A stretch of DNA of 64,000 nucleotides from Pohlia nutans (GCA_022496805.1 CM040096.1:14881501-14945500), one strand, 5' to 3'. Numbered from the stretch's first letter, positions 11,917 through 26,400 are shown. Program-made: numbers and translations. The notes: generated by a model not told the origin, from the sequence alone.

Positions 11917-12345
11917 TCACTTCTTCCCTCTCAACTTCACACCTAACGCTCGTTCCATTTTAGCGAGAACCTGCTGTGAAGGAATGGCTTTCCCCGACTC
12001 GTACTCCTGCACAACCTGAGGCCGCTCATTGATCATCTGCGCGAACTGTGCCTGCGTAAGCTTCTTGTCCAAGCGGGCCTTCTGAATTCGATGTTTCACC
12101 TCCGAGGAGACACGTTCAAGCGCCGCGGGCTCGGTTTCTTCATCAAGCTTCCGGGTGTTGAGAGACGACTGCTTCTTGGTATTTGCTCTCGCGTCGAATT
12201 TCCGGACGGTTTGAACCTCCGCACCTGCTCGAATCGCAGCGGCAATGACTTTAGGGTCACGCGCGTCAGCACCCTTCACTGGCCGCTTGTGCACCACAAC
12301 AGGGGCCCAATTTTGGGAGATAGGGCCTGCTTGTCTCGTAGGCAT
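11917..12345 (-). CDS. MBF1: Multiprotein bridging factor 1 (MBF1) family co-activator
   Basis: Transcriptional co-activator that bridges TBP and sequence-specific factors. Plant members take part in heat and stress responses. The 142-residue coding region is one exon, the usual family length. Residues 1-75 form the MBF1 N-terminal domain (MPTRQAGPISQNWAPVVVHK). Residues about 85-140 form the Cro/C1-type helix-turn-helix with KKLTQAQFAQMINERPQVV and EYESGKAIPSQQVL, ending in the conserved ALGVKLRGKK. It mixes features of the plant MBF1a/b type (SLNTRKLDEET) and the MBF1c type (RDPK, ETEPAA), so I do not assign a subtype. The ATG is followed by an unbroken family match. A 5'UTR intron is likely (next entry). 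Confidence 0.96.
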   Translation of the reverse strand: MPTRQAGPISQNWAPVVVHKRPVKGADARDPKVIAAAIRAGAEVQTVRKFDARANTKKQSSLNTRKLDEETEPAALERVSSEVKHRIQKARLDKKLTQAQFAQMINERPQVVQEYESGKAIPSQQVLAKMERALGVKLRGKK

Positions 12346-13200
12346 GCCTACTAATCGGACACCACAAAATATTGATCGGACACCGAAATTTTAGGTCACA
12401 CAGACCTGTTAATCAAAACGAACAACATTAGCCAGAACTCAACGTTAACAGATCGACGTTCAAAACAGAGTACAACACCAAATTCTGAGCTCAATCCAAG
12501 AAAAAACAATCGACAAAACGCAATACTATTAACACAATCGATGCTATCAAACTACACAATCCACAAACCGCAATGAAGACAACGTACACAACTGGTGTTC
12601 GGTAACTGAAACAGGAACCACCTAATTAGCAATTCTAAAAAATCACCAAATGCAAAAACCGTCCAAAAGAAAACAATCCAACTCCAAAACAAACCGCGAG
12701 GAGGAGAATAAACTTGACGTTCTCAAATTTTAACAGGAACCCAATGCAAGCACTCCTAATTAAATGGAAAATCTCCTGCATGTATGGCGAAGAGAAGAGT
12801 GACGAAATTAAATCGCCCGATAATTGATCGATCACTACAGCAGAGAAGAGAGAGGTCTCACCTGAACACAGATAATGACCTCAAGCACAAGTAGATTTCG
12901 ACTGCAAAAGATGATGATGATCGGCAACAACTGAAGACTGAAGACGAGATTGATGTGAATACAGAAACGTTGCGATCGATGAGCTAAATATTTGATGGAA
13001 AGGTGGAGACAATTGGCGAGAAGAAGAGAGCGAAAGAGGCGTGGAGTGGGCTCGAAGGAAGGAAGAGTCTGGAAGTTTCGACTGTTGCTTGGGTCCCATG
13101 ACCACGTAAACGGTGACGCCCGTCGCCGTGTGGTGGTCGATGACCGCGACAGCTCTACTTAGAGCACTTGTCCGCGTCAGCCACTTCTCAGTTCGTTCCA
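12346..13200 (-). promoter_or_regulatory. MBF1 leader with probable 5'UTR intron, and promoter region
   Basis: On the minus strand GTGTTCAG|GTGAGA at about 12861 is a strong donor. CCGATTAG just before the ATG offers an acceptor, which predicts a leader intron of about 0.5 kb. Upstream, about 12870-13200 is less AT-rich than its surroundings and probably holds the first exon and core promoter. A 20-base string (CTTGTCCGCGTCAGCCA plus flank) is repeated at about 13167 and 13201. No TATA box could be assigned with confidence. Confidence 0.45.
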
Positions 13201-14477
13201 CTTGTCCGCGTCAGCCATTTTAGGCTTTTAAGTGCCAGATTGCACTATTAAAAAAATCTGGCTACAAAATAATCAATAACTCAATAGATCACTAAAATAT
13301 CTTCAACTTTATATAAAATGTTGGATGAAATCACCATATTTGGATGAAAAAAACATTATAATGTGGGTGAAAAGTATTTTCTATCCAAAATATGGATGAA
13401 TGTAGAATTATGTGGTTCTATCCTATTATTTTATGTTGCCAGTTTAGCACTCTATGAAAAATGAAAAAATAAATAAGACTTGGTTAGTTCGTAACTCTTC
13501 ATCTTCCTGCCTAGATTGTGATTGTGAACATAAGTTATCCAAATGCACTGAAGTTGTCATCCAAGTATCGTTTTTTGGCCGTTATGTTTCTATTGCATAA
13601 AGGTAACCCTTAAATGGATGGATGATGAACGTTTTTGAGAGTTCACTAACGGAAGTGTATGTATGAATGAATTTCATCCAATTGTGTTGAAAAACAATTT
13701 TTGTTTGCTCATCAATGCTATGGCTAACTTGGTCACTCAATGCTTATGATTTTTGTCTTCCTCCCAAACTTTCATAGGGATTAAGTGCCTATAGCACTCT
13801 CCACCCTTAAAGGTCAAAATAGACCTCTACACATTGTATTGCCAAATAGGATGTTTTTAATCACAATTGAATTGTAGGATTTTGAAGACAACTTAGTTTA
13901 GCACCATTCTACAAACATTCATCTATATCTGACAGTGAAATCTCAAGATTATAATGATTGGAGTTGACCAAAAACATCACAATGAGTCGTTCAAAATGGT
14001 AGGTATTTCAAAATTAAATGCTTTTGAATTGTTTTAACATGCTTTTTTTCAAGTTCAATTTTGTAAATAATTTCAAATCATCATGCATAACATTTTTCTA
14101 AACATCAACGTTCAAAAAGATGTAAAAGTAATATATTTAGGATTTAATTTATGACAAATTTGTGACAAGGAATGCAAATAACTGGTGTATTCAATTATCT
14201 AACTGAGTCCAATCAGGTTGTCAAAAAATTATTGGAAGGTTGCCTATACCTTCCAATAATAATGAACATTGGCCCAAAGACCATCATGAATAGAGTCTAT
14301 TGTAGTTTGTCTAGCTATGCCTCAAGGGCTTGAATAGTGAGTATGCTTTGTAAATATTAATGTGACAAGATTTCTTTACATGTTGAGTACAAAAATGATT
14401 CACTTGCTCCAATCGCAACTAAACATCGTTGAATTCTCCAAGCTACACAACTTTTGTTCTAAACTAATACACATGGT
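13201..14477. other. AT-rich spacer between MBF1 and the kinase gene
   Basis: No gene, RNA or terminal repeats recognised. A short hairpin (ATTATTGGAAGGT and its complement) sits at about 14227-14260, downstream of the kinase stop codon on the minus strand. Confidence 0.5.
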
Positions 14478-17400
14478 CTAAACTAGTACACAATAGTTTT
14501 CATACACAGAGGTTTCCTCATCATTATAGCAAAGAGTATTCGCTTCTTCTTTTCGTATTCGCTCTTCTTCCTCTCTATTGAAGTGGGCATTAAGTTGCCG
14601 CTCCAGCTGCAAATGAATGACACACGGTAAATAATTCTCCATTTTGTCACAAATATTTGCAAGTATGTATTAAACCCCTAAGTGCCCAATCAACCATATT
14701 TTGCCTGATTTTTGATCAAAGGCCCAAAAAATCAAGTGTTTTAGCTTTATTGAAGTTGGTGTTTTCATTAAATGTTTAAGTTAAGTTATGATATATCTTT
14801 TGACAGTTGGGATTGGAGAATAGACTTCATTTGAAGATTTTACACCGTCGAGAAATCTGAAATTTGAGTGTCGAAAATACAAAGGGCTTTCTAAAGATGC
14901 TCCAATCATGTGTCTCTTTTAATTTCTTCACTTTCATTTTTTAATTACTTGAATGTAAACATAACTTTTATCTACCTTAAATATATTTTAGAGAATCAAA
15001 TTTGACAAAAGTAAATTTATTTTGAATTTTTATCTTGTTTACATGATAAAATTTGTAAATATTTAAAATATCTTCCAATCATGTTGAAACTTTTGTCATA
15101 CCTCCATAATGTTGATGACTATCTATGAAAAATTATGAATCATACAATGTGATATTTCAAGTAAGTATGCAGATTGCAAAGCATATGAGGACCTTTAGGG
15201 GCTAACCACCAGTAATGATCTAATTAGACCACAGGGAACCTTGACTGATTCACTGCCAAGTAAATGGTACAAAAATGATGGTGAATTCGTGGTGAACACT
15301 TGCTAAATTGAGCAACCACTTCAATTTAGCAAGTATTCACCACGAATTCACCATCATTTTTGTACCATTTACTACCTGGTGAATGTGTCAAGGTGCCCTG
15401 TGGACCATAACATTAACATTCAGTAGCCTTCATGCCCACTGCCTTTCCTTCATGCACTCTGCTCATCATCACCTTGAGCCTCCACATGTTCACTTAGCTA
15501 GTGATGAAGTACTGCTAGGTGTGGAATATTCCACACCATCTACTGTAGAGCCAAGGCAGAGACAATGCATGCTACTGAATATTATGGCTGTAGAACTGCA
15601 GGAATTAATTTAAAAAGCTGAGATGAGTTGATACTAACCGAGACGTTTTTGAGTTTCATTGCCTGCAACTCATCTATAAGCACGGCAATCTTGCTCTGCA
15701 AGTCAGCAATATGCTGAACAAGATCTTTCTCCCTGTCATTTGAAAACTCGAGCATCTGAATACCATAGTCGGTCGTCAGGATTGCCAAAATATAATTTAC
15801 AAGAAGAGAAGCCCAAATCTTTAAGAAACCATTTAAAAAAAAAACAAAGCTATTTTGTATGGTGAAAAAGAGAATCTAGAAGAATATTCACAAAATTTGG
15901 CATTTGTTAAAAAAAAATTCAAAAAAAGTAACAATTCAGCATGACCTTGACAGCCGAGTACGGTATACAATGCACAACATTTAATAGGATTTTTAGGACA
16001 ATTAGATTGCTTTGGCAACATCATATAAGGAAAATTTCCTTATATTTCCATAAGAGAAAAAACTATTTGTTCCACGGTGGGGCACAATGCAAGTACTTGG
16101 GGGATCACTCTATTGAAATTAATGTGGACATGTGCATTAACAAGGTAATTAAATGGGGCTATCACATAATTGAAGTATTTTAGGTATATTCTTGAATTAT
16201 TCCTTACTTGAATTTAAAGCACCCTATATTACGTCTGAAATTTTTTAATAACGTAAAAGAATTACCTCCAATGAAAAAAACATACCCTATATTTTAACAC
16301 ACCATATTTACTAAATTTCCTAAGTGCAAGTACTTTGTTGTGGTTAATGTCCTAGGTAGTACTAGTTAGTTCAATTTTTTTTGTGCAGATACCCAGGACA
16401 CTAACTACTTGCACCGTGTCCCACGTCGATGTCCTTGCTTTTTGTAGGGAGGTCTCCCTATGATCATAGTGATTATACAAAGACTGATTTGAGTGAAATT
16501 GGGTTAAGTTTCAATTGCCCGACTGCAGCCTTCAATCTAGTTTGCAAATCTTTGGGCACTTAAAAATCACAATTTTGGCAATCTCAAACACACCGTTTTA
16601 ACAAATGACTATCTCCCCATGAATCATGTGAAAGACTCTCTTTATAATGTTGTCTTAAAAAAACTTCAAACAGTGTAGTTTTACTGAAAAAGTGTTTTTT
16701 TTTATGCACTAATCCAAAATAACTTTCTATCACTTTAACAACTGGTTATAAAATGAGAGTTCTTACCGAGCCGTGATGACTGCCAATGTGAGAACTCGAG
16801 CTCCGCGAATGCTTGAGCATGCGTGACTCTGAAACTTCAGAATATGGGTTGTCAAATTGGACATGTCTAGATCATTCGGTGTGTGGACATAACAATCCAT
16901 TAGTCTTATTAGGGTTGGACAAATTAGGGTTTCAATAGAAATATTACGTGAATATGCTTAAATATTTTGAGAATATGTATGAATATGCTAAGTTGGTGTT
17001 CAAACCAGTGTTGGATTGGTATGGCATCTTTCTATAGTGAAATCTTGGACATTGGTTCATTCTAAATACCCTTTTCAGGTTCACTACTTTTCATAATGAC
17101 TTCGATTCATTCATTTCACTGAGAGCTATGTAATACCAATACAATACTAGTTCAAACATCATATTCATGCAAGACAATCAAGCAAATCGTCACGAGGAAA
17201 GAGCTTTGAAGGGTTCAACTTACGTGTTGACGCTTCATTGGGATTTATGCTATTCAACACATGGAAGAGAGCATCCTGCACTTCAATTAATATATGTCAA
17301 CTGCAGAAGAGGCTGACAAACAAAATAAATAATCCATTAACCCTTAAAAGACCAAGACCAAGGATTCATGGTTTTAAAATGACAAATTCACTCGATCATA

Positions 17401-20400
17401 TTATGAAAAGTACATTTTAGATGGGACCAAATTTTATATCACCGGAATCAGTGAATAAACATTGTATGTGGTAGTCAAAAGAAAAATAAAGTTGAACAAA
17501 AGGACGTCTATATATAACCTACTAAAAGAAACATGAGACCCAATTCATACATACATCGTTGGAGGGTTTAGAAATGACCTGTTGCATGACCGCATGATTT
17601 AGCGCGTTTTGCAGATGAGGTAACAAGGCTACCACAGGTATTGAAGAGCTCATATTTAGATTTGACAGGGATGAAACTGGTGGCAGTACTTGTTGCTGCT
17701 GGAGCCCCTGTAAAACATCCATTGAATTGCCAAATTGCCAAAATTTTCATTACAATTGTACAAAACTTCTAATTACCAAAGGAACAACTGCTTGCACATC
17801 TCATATTTGGCAATTGAAAAAAACTGCCAATTTGTCAGTTGGTGCAGCTTCCATCTAAATTAGCTTCGTTCGTGAAAAATAATTAGCCCTGCAAATACTC
17901 TGAAAATAATAAAAGCATCATTCAAATGTTCTATATTTAACCCCTAGAGGACCAAGGATTCGTGGTTTTAAAATGATAAATTCAATTGATTATGTTGTGA
18001 AATATATAATGTAGATGAGACCAAATATTATATCAACGGAATCAGTGAAGAACATTGCTTGTCTTAGTCACACAACAAATAAATTTGAACAAAAAGAAGT
18101 CCACATAGGACCTACTCAAATTTGGGCTTCTTGGTCCTTTAGGGTTTAAACATCACCCACTTACTAACCTCTGAGCTTGGATTTCGCCGTCTACCATGTG
18201 GTTGATCCTTCACAACCAAGCACATGACCAGAGTCAGAGTTTAATTGCTTATATAAGGAATTCATAATTCTTGTTTATAAGCTGAAAATCATTGACATAG
18301 GGTGGTTGTTGTTTTTGCTAATTTTAGCCAAATTACAACATAAAATTTGGGCTGGCTAAATTGATACAAAGGAATAACAGCCAGATTTCTGACGTGGAGT
18401 CAAGATGTGTAGCTTATTTAAACCTAGGCATTGCCTAAGTAGCACCTAGGTAGCACATGTGTATTACCCTGATATTATCTATATATTAATATGAAAAGAG
18501 CATCCCAAGAGCGTGGATTGCTCTTGAAAAGTAGTAAAAATGCTAAACTATCTCCTGACCAAAAAAAAATCACTGCCTATGATTGCTCATGCACAAGTGA
18601 TTGCCCACCTACATCTTCATGATTGCACACCAAAAGCAATTAGGAGTAGTAATAGGAACTGACAATGAAACTCCATGTTCTTGTGATCATTGCTTACCAA
18701 AATCAATTACTCCCTCTGTTCCGAAATAAAAAGCTTGTGGGAACACTGATTCTAGTTCTCAAAAGTGCATTTATTTCGGAACAGTGGGAGTATGAGTAAT
18801 AATAAGAACACTAAAATTAAACACCCTTTTTGATCCGTGACAATTTTAGATTACATGCACTTGTAAAAATAACACGATATTGAATAAAAGTAAATGTTAA
18901 CTTGAATTTTGAGAGTATGGTGAATTTTAATTTCAATATGAAATAAGGGCACTGTAATACTCCCTCCGTTTCATAATAAGAGTCCAAAACCACATATTTT
19001 TTTGAGTCAATTTAAGAGTCAACATTCATTGTGTTGCCTTCCTACGTTTTTCAATCCTTTTCTATCAAGACATACGGTTCCAAAAGTTGTCATTGCATTT
19101 CACCCTTTTCAACATGGCTCTATTTCCATCTTAAATCTCAAATTTTTCTACAAAGTGGACTCTTATTATGAAACGGAGGGAGTAGTTGTGAGCAGCTACT
19201 CTGCAAAATTTTCTTGGAACGAGGGGTACCTCTACGCCCACATCGTCAGATGTGACCGAAAAGCGGCCTCTTTGAACAACCGGGGTCTTCTGAGAAGGAC
19301 CCTTTGACTTCTCCTCTACTCCTTCCTTATTTCCTGTAGGCAGCACAAAATGCAATCAAAATGTGGAACTTCAATGACATAAGAGCAGCTCCAACGGTCA
19401 GTCCCTGAATCTGAATAGAAAGCAGAATTATGTTTTGAGCTTTTTCTGAACCCTGAAACCACTCGCCTTTTTCAGTGTAAAGTGAAAGATCTCAACAACT
19501 GTTCCTGAATAATAGATGAAATTATTCAGAGATTGTCTAAAGTTCAGGGCCAGAGAGCACCACTAGAGAAGCTCTAACATTCCTGAGGAGCTTTCTCAAC
19601 ACCTTTGGAATCAATGCAAGGAAAGGAAATCCAGGTTCCTTTTCATATGTACCATCTCATAAGGTTCCTAACCAGTTGATGGAGTTCACTCTTTTCAAGA
19701 GTAGCACTATAGATGCTCTGACACCACATGCAATGTCTCACCACCCAATCTTTAACTAAAGATGATGTGGGCTTACCATGATTCGAGTATTTGCTACAGT
19801 GATTCAGGAATAGTGGCACAAATTCTAAGGTGTTGCAATAAGGGGCAAAAGAACTTTATGCTTGAGCTTGATGTGACTCACATTGCAAGCTCCATATACT
19901 ACTCTAGAATGTTATGCAAGAGATTACATAACATGGAAAATAAGAGGTTCAGTGACGTGCCAGATGAGGGCCTTGAAGCTCCTTGCGACCCGTTCGCAGG
20001 GCGTTGATCCAACACGCCAGTTGTTCTACCTTTGTCTCTGTCAGCACAATTGTAACACATGTCCTACATCAGCATCTACATAACCGATATTTCATGGTTT
20101 GAAAATGACACATGCAATTGATCATCTTGTAAAAAAATATGATTCAGATGGGGCTAAATTTTATATCACCGGAATCGATGAAGAACATTGCATGCGTTCA
20201 TCAAAAATAAAATAAAAACAGAACAAAAGAAAGCTCCCATGTGACCCACTCAAAAACTGATATAATAAAAAACATGAGGCCCAGTTGGGCCTCATGTTTT
20301 TCTTTTTAAAGTAGTTTTGAGTGGATAATATGAAAGCTTTCTTCTGTTCCATTTTATTTTATCTTTGATGAACGCATGCAATGTTCTTCATCGATTCTGG

Positions 20401-23400
20401 TGATATAAAATTTAGCCCCATCTGAATCATATTTTCCACAAGATGATCAATTGACTTGGTCATTTTCAAACCATGAATTGAAAGAGCTACTATTTCAAAT
20501 GTCTCACTAGTAACATGGTAGCTGAATATCTAAAGGTGTTAAGAGTGATGTTGATGAGAGTTTTAGAAATGTATTTAGATACACTAGATTCACTTTGCTA
20601 AGACCAAGTGCAAACATACCTTTAGTTGAAAGCTAAAAGTATTGAAAATTACACAATTATTTTGAATTCTTGGAGTTGGAAGGGCAGAAAAAAGAATCTA
20701 TGAATTTTTTTTCAAGCATCATCCGTGACAAGAATAGTATGTACCTACATTTTTAGAATGTAAATCAGTTAGTCAGTTTGAGGACAAGAAATTGATATTG
20801 AGAAAGGAGAAAAAACCAACCTCTCCTCGTGACGTCTATGATCTCTAGAGTGTGAATTATCTTCCCGAGTACGTTCCCGGTCATTAGGCTTTCGAATCTC
20901 CCTCTCCTCCCGGTCCTTTCTCACTGAATCCTCAGACCTTGATGAACCGGGGCTCTCCATATCAGTGTCATCTTCAAACACATCAAACCGACCTCTGCAC
21001 AACATCATTTATCAATTGCAACTTTTGAAACTACAAGTATGAATATATTTCATTTCATTTCATTTCATGTATGACTCATTATTTTAATGGCATTTTAAAT
21101 CATAAATGACACTAAATTGTATTTTGCTCAAGTACGACATAACATTCTGCTGTAGTCTTTTACATCACCTATGTTCAACAATGGCAAAAGTTAGACCTAG
21201 AAGAGCCCTTTTATTCTTTGTTTCGTCCAAGAACTATAGTTTGGAAGGTTCAGTAGAAATTTTTCAAACATGGGTCACGGGTGATAGGAGGTTTCCTATT
21301 CCCTAAGAGATTAGTGATACTTTCTGTCATATACTTTTTGAATGACATAAGATTTTAAAAATTCATCTAACTGTAACAACTTCACTGCACCGTAGGAAAA
21401 AATGACTGCAGTTATGGAATGTTATGTAAGTTCTTCAAGAAGTAGGTAAGTTTTCAACGTGCAGAAAATATTGGAAACTAAGCCACTTACATGTGCTTCG
21501 GTTCTCTCTTCAAAGAGGCAGATCTGCAAGGTCACACAAGGTGTTAAATAATTAATCCTTTGCACGTCCTTATACAAGATATGGTCAAGTTTGAAGGTCA
21601 CACAAATGGTAGTAAGATAGTTGCTAAAGAACAGTCTTATAAACTGCAGGGAGAATGCATGACACTACTAGCAAAGGCGTTGCTTCTCACTCAAAACAGT
21701 GTCAGAGTGAGAAGCAACGCACTTGACCTACGTGACGAATCGCACTCACCAAGTCTTGATCGCCTGCGCAATGAGTGCGAAGTGGCGCCATTTGACTCAC
21801 CTACCGAGTGAAAAGCGACACCTTCTCCTTGTAGTGTGATGACAACACGGAACATGCATAATTACAACACTCACCTCTGGCCATTAGTAGGCTTTGTGTG
21901 TAGCCCCGGAGCAGGCAGAGGTCCTGAACGAACTCTTGTGACTCGGTCCCCAGCCTAAACATAAAATAAAAGAAAACGTATGCTTGTTAAGAGCCTTGTA
22001 ATAAAGGCCATTCATTCACTTCAATTATGGAGCAGTGAGAGAACCAAAAAAAAGTGCTCCTAAAAAATATTAAATTCATCCTGAAACAAAAGCCAAATAT
22101 ATTATCACTGACCGCCCTCCCCAGAACTTACATCACTTGCATTGGTTTCCACTTTCACGATGTGTAAAGTGACAGGCGGTTGTCCTGTGTCGTGTGACAA
22201 ACTTTCATCGTTTATCATATGATGAAATGGCGATGGAAAGTGGGAGGTAGCTTCAGGAACAATAATTTCTTCCTGTCCTTTGACATCCTCCTCTTTCACA
22301 TACTCAGCGTGATCATCGTCTTCTGAAATCTGGCCAGATTAAATTAAAGTCAGCATTTCGGTGTTCAAAAACCATTACATTCTACCCTCCATAATATGAC
22401 ACTCCATAATATGACGATATTATTGCTTCAAGCAATACACACGTGACAAGTCATATCTATGACTAATCCATGCCTGCCACCTTGAAGTTAGGGCTTCCCA
22501 AACTTGTCATAATAGAGAGGGAAAACTATAAGGTAAATCACCTTGTTTGTGTCGCTTTGTGATCACTATGTATTAGAGTCTTGCATTCAAAATTTTGATA
22601 TGTACACTACCGGTATATAGTGACAAATACAATGACTTCCAAATTGTGGCACAAGTAGGGTGGGTTACTTTATTTGTCACCAGCTCAGAACTTGAAAACC
22701 AATCCAATGGATAATGTCATGTCATAGAAGTACAATTGGTCCCAACAAAATATCAATAGTAACCTTAAACCCTACAGGACTTTATGCTTTTAATTTTATT
22801 AATAGTTTTGAGTACGCTACCAAGAACGGGGTGTTGTTTTTGACACCTTTTTGATATTGTATTTGACACTTCAGTTTTTCAACAAGAAAGTGTTGAAAAG
22901 AGTGTCGAAAACAACGCCCTTTTTTTTGGTAGTGGTAGGTCATATGGGGACTTTCTTTTGACAGATTTTAGTTATTTATAGACCACCACGTACAATGTTC
23001 TTCAGTGATTCTGGTGATATAAAATTGGGCCCCTTGCAAATTCTATTATTCTCACAATCTTAGTAATTGGCTCGCATACCAGTGCAGCTTGTGCTTTCAG
23101 GTCCTCGACGTTAAAGTTCCAACTGCTTACACCTTTTTGGTATTCAGACTGCAAAAGTTGCAGTAAGCCATGTCAGAAATTAGATAGATAAGAACTCCAG
23201 ACCTATTTCGAGGCCGACGTGAATAAAGTGTGTTTGTTTTGACAATGAGCCAGTACCCATTGGTGCAAAACTACTCTCCCCTGTCATAAATTATGCAACA
23301 TGACATATAATCATTCGTAGCTATAATCAGCAAACATCATAACTTAGATTTTTTTCAATATGATTACAATACACGAAATATTGATTCAATGAAGAAATGT

Positions 23401-26400
23401 AAATAATAGTAATAATACCTGAGATTTCTGCTCTTGCTCGTCTAACGGCATCTTCTTCTCTGCAAGCCGAGCAGTATCTAATAACTGGCAAACACATAGG
23501 ACAATTTCATCGTTGAAATGTTTTTGAGACCTCCAATTAAAATAAAGCCAAAAACTTGATTTGTTGGGCTGTGTCAATTTATTAAGATTGACAGAGCTTT
23601 CATCTAAGTCTTGGCTCGTGCAACTGTTGCCCAAAATACAATCAATTACTTACCCAATCAATTGTATTTTGGTCACAAAAAAAAAATTGAAGCATTAAAT
23701 TTTTGAAGCTTCATTGATACGGACCTTGAGATTCTTCACTCGTTCGCCTAGAGGCGGCAAGCCATCCAAAACGTGCCGATAAATGTAATCAGACGAGCGC
23801 GCATGCTTAAAGAAGGAGTGTCGCAGAAGTCGCTCTGCGGTAGGGCGTCTTGTAGGTTCCTTGACTAAACACATTGCAATCATCTCCTTGAATGACTGCG
23901 CAAGTAGGTAACCACATGAGCAATCTTCCCAAAAGAGAACATAACTAAGCTGAATTTTTAAGTCTGAAGTTGAGACAAAATTAGTGCTTCTGTTAAGAGT
24001 GCTAAAGGATTCATGGTTTTAAATAGCAAATTCAATTGATCATATTGTGAAAAAATATATTTTAGATAGCACCAAATTTTACGTCATTGGAATTAGTGAA
24101 GAAAATTGCATAAGTTGGTCCAAAAGCAAATAAATTGGAACCAAAGGATGTTTGCATAAGATTTACTCAAAACTGCTACAGAAAACCTGAGACCCAATTT
24201 GGGCTTCTGGAGGTGTTTAAAAAAAAATTGTGAAATCGCACGATAAGGAGGTTGATGATTGCCAATCCCCTTCAATTCATATCTTAAACTTCCCAAAGAG
24301 CATGATCAAAAGGTTGGCAATCGCCATCCCCATGAAATTCACAACTCAAATAATTTTGTGCCATGTGCACTTTTCACATTGCACGTGCAGTTTTTCATGG
24401 TTTAGGGTGTTATATAGTGATCGCGTTCAGAGCAGCTTACTTTGGAGAATTTTTTGTCGCGTTCAAGGTCCAGTCCAGGGGGAGAATTCTGGAGAGTCAT
24501 GAGCAAAACCTGCGGAAAAAAACAGAAAGGAAAACACACATATGAGGAAGGACAAGATTGAAGGACACCCACTTCATATGAGCAGTCGTGAGAATATGCA
24601 GGTTCCTACAAAAAAATTATTTTGCCACGTGTCACATAGGCATTGGCTGCAACCCACAAACTAGTTTAGGTGGCACCAAAATAATTAAATTATTTGCCAC
24701 AGCCTGTACGAACTTGCTATGTGGGTATGGCATATAAATTCTGAAGTGATAATAAGTCCAGAAAGGGTCTGATAGTTTTCCAAGATTAATTAATTCAATG
24801 CCTTGGAATTTGCAATATTAGAGCATCTACACCGTTCTCCCTCAATTCATCCCTTGACCACTATGATCACATCCAAAATTTGGTGTCACAAGCTACCGTC
24901 TCCACACCCTTATTCCACTATGTGTCCCTCTATATAGTTTGTGAACCAAGTACAATCACTATACATAGGTAATCATTATTGTTCATCAATCTAGGCCCTT
25001 CTTTAAATTAGCTATAGAGGGACATTTTGAGGTATCACTATATCGTGCTCATATTTCGTGACTCTCTCACCTGCCTTGAATGTGCAACATTTAGATACAA
25101 GCACTTTTCATCCACTTTTCAGAGTCAACTAAGAATTTAGTGATAGGGTGTGGATGCTCTTAGTACCTTCATGGGAGGATACTTGGAAAAGGGTGCATGA
25201 CCATGAGCGAGCTCCAAAGCAGTTATTCCAAACGACCAGATGTCAGCTCTGCATACAAAGGCTTACTCCGCTTATTGATCCTGGTCACCAACCAAATTTA
25301 GGCTTCTACAATTCCATCAACACATATCAAGGTATAAGGCAGAAACACCTAAAACTGTACTTTTAAGCCATTCAACACAATTGGGGGCACTTTTTTAAGG
25401 TAGAATATTTTTGCAGTAATAGCAATTGAAAATGATGATTTTACAAGAAAAAAAATTAGAATTTTTGGATAAGCCATGTAATTGCTATGAATTTTCAAAG
25501 TGGAAGTTAGCCTAAACCACTTAAACTATCTCATAGAGTTGTCTGAAAACCAATCCCTATAACATTCAAAAAGGGAATGGTTCCAAAAAACACTTTGTGA
25601 AACAGTTTTAGAGCAAGCTTACAGTGCAGGAATGGGTGCAAGGATGGAATTGGGTGTTTCTACCTTATACCAGAGTAACTAACAGAACTTAGACTTTTGT
25701 GATAAAAAAAAATCTACGCATACTCACTACTAATAATTAAGATCGGAAGTCAAAAAGCCCATTAGAAAAGACGAGTGCTTACTTGAAGTCGTAGCCATGA
25801 AGCTTCTCGATGACTTCAGGTGCCATCCTGCAAGCAGAATGATGCGACAATATGAAAATTGATTAATTGACATCTTGATGATCCCTTGTATGTAATGAGT
25901 AAAATTAGCGCGTTGATCTGAGAGCATATTAACCCCTCAAGGACCATGGTTATATAACAACCAATTCGATTGACTCATAGTGTGAAAAATATAATTCATA
26001 TTCGGCCAAATTTCATATTGCCAAAAATCACTTAAAATCACTTAAGAACATTGCATGTGTTGGTTGAAAAATTAGATAAAAGAAAGCCTTTTGGTCTTTT
26101 AAGGGTAAACCATCCAAGTGACACCCCTCTTATTCATATCATTGCAAACATCTCCAAATAATTGGAGCTTAAGAAAAATAAGTACCATGTCTGCATCAAC
26201 AACAAGACCATATAGATGGGGAAGTTTCTATATGATCATAGGAAGACCTCCCCATGAATTATAGGATTAATTTCATTTTTAGTTACAATGTAATCTTGAA
26301 AAAGAAAAAGAAAACCCTTAAACAGTCTAATTTGATTGAAATACTACTGGAATGGGTGTATGAGAGATTGTGGAGAGGGATTGGAGGAGCGTCCAAGTGA

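Noticed and set aside
14222..14262. Short hairpin after the kinase stop as a terminator
   Set aside because: Plant Pol II genes do not use hairpin terminators. The 13-15 bp inverted repeat is noted only as a structural feature.
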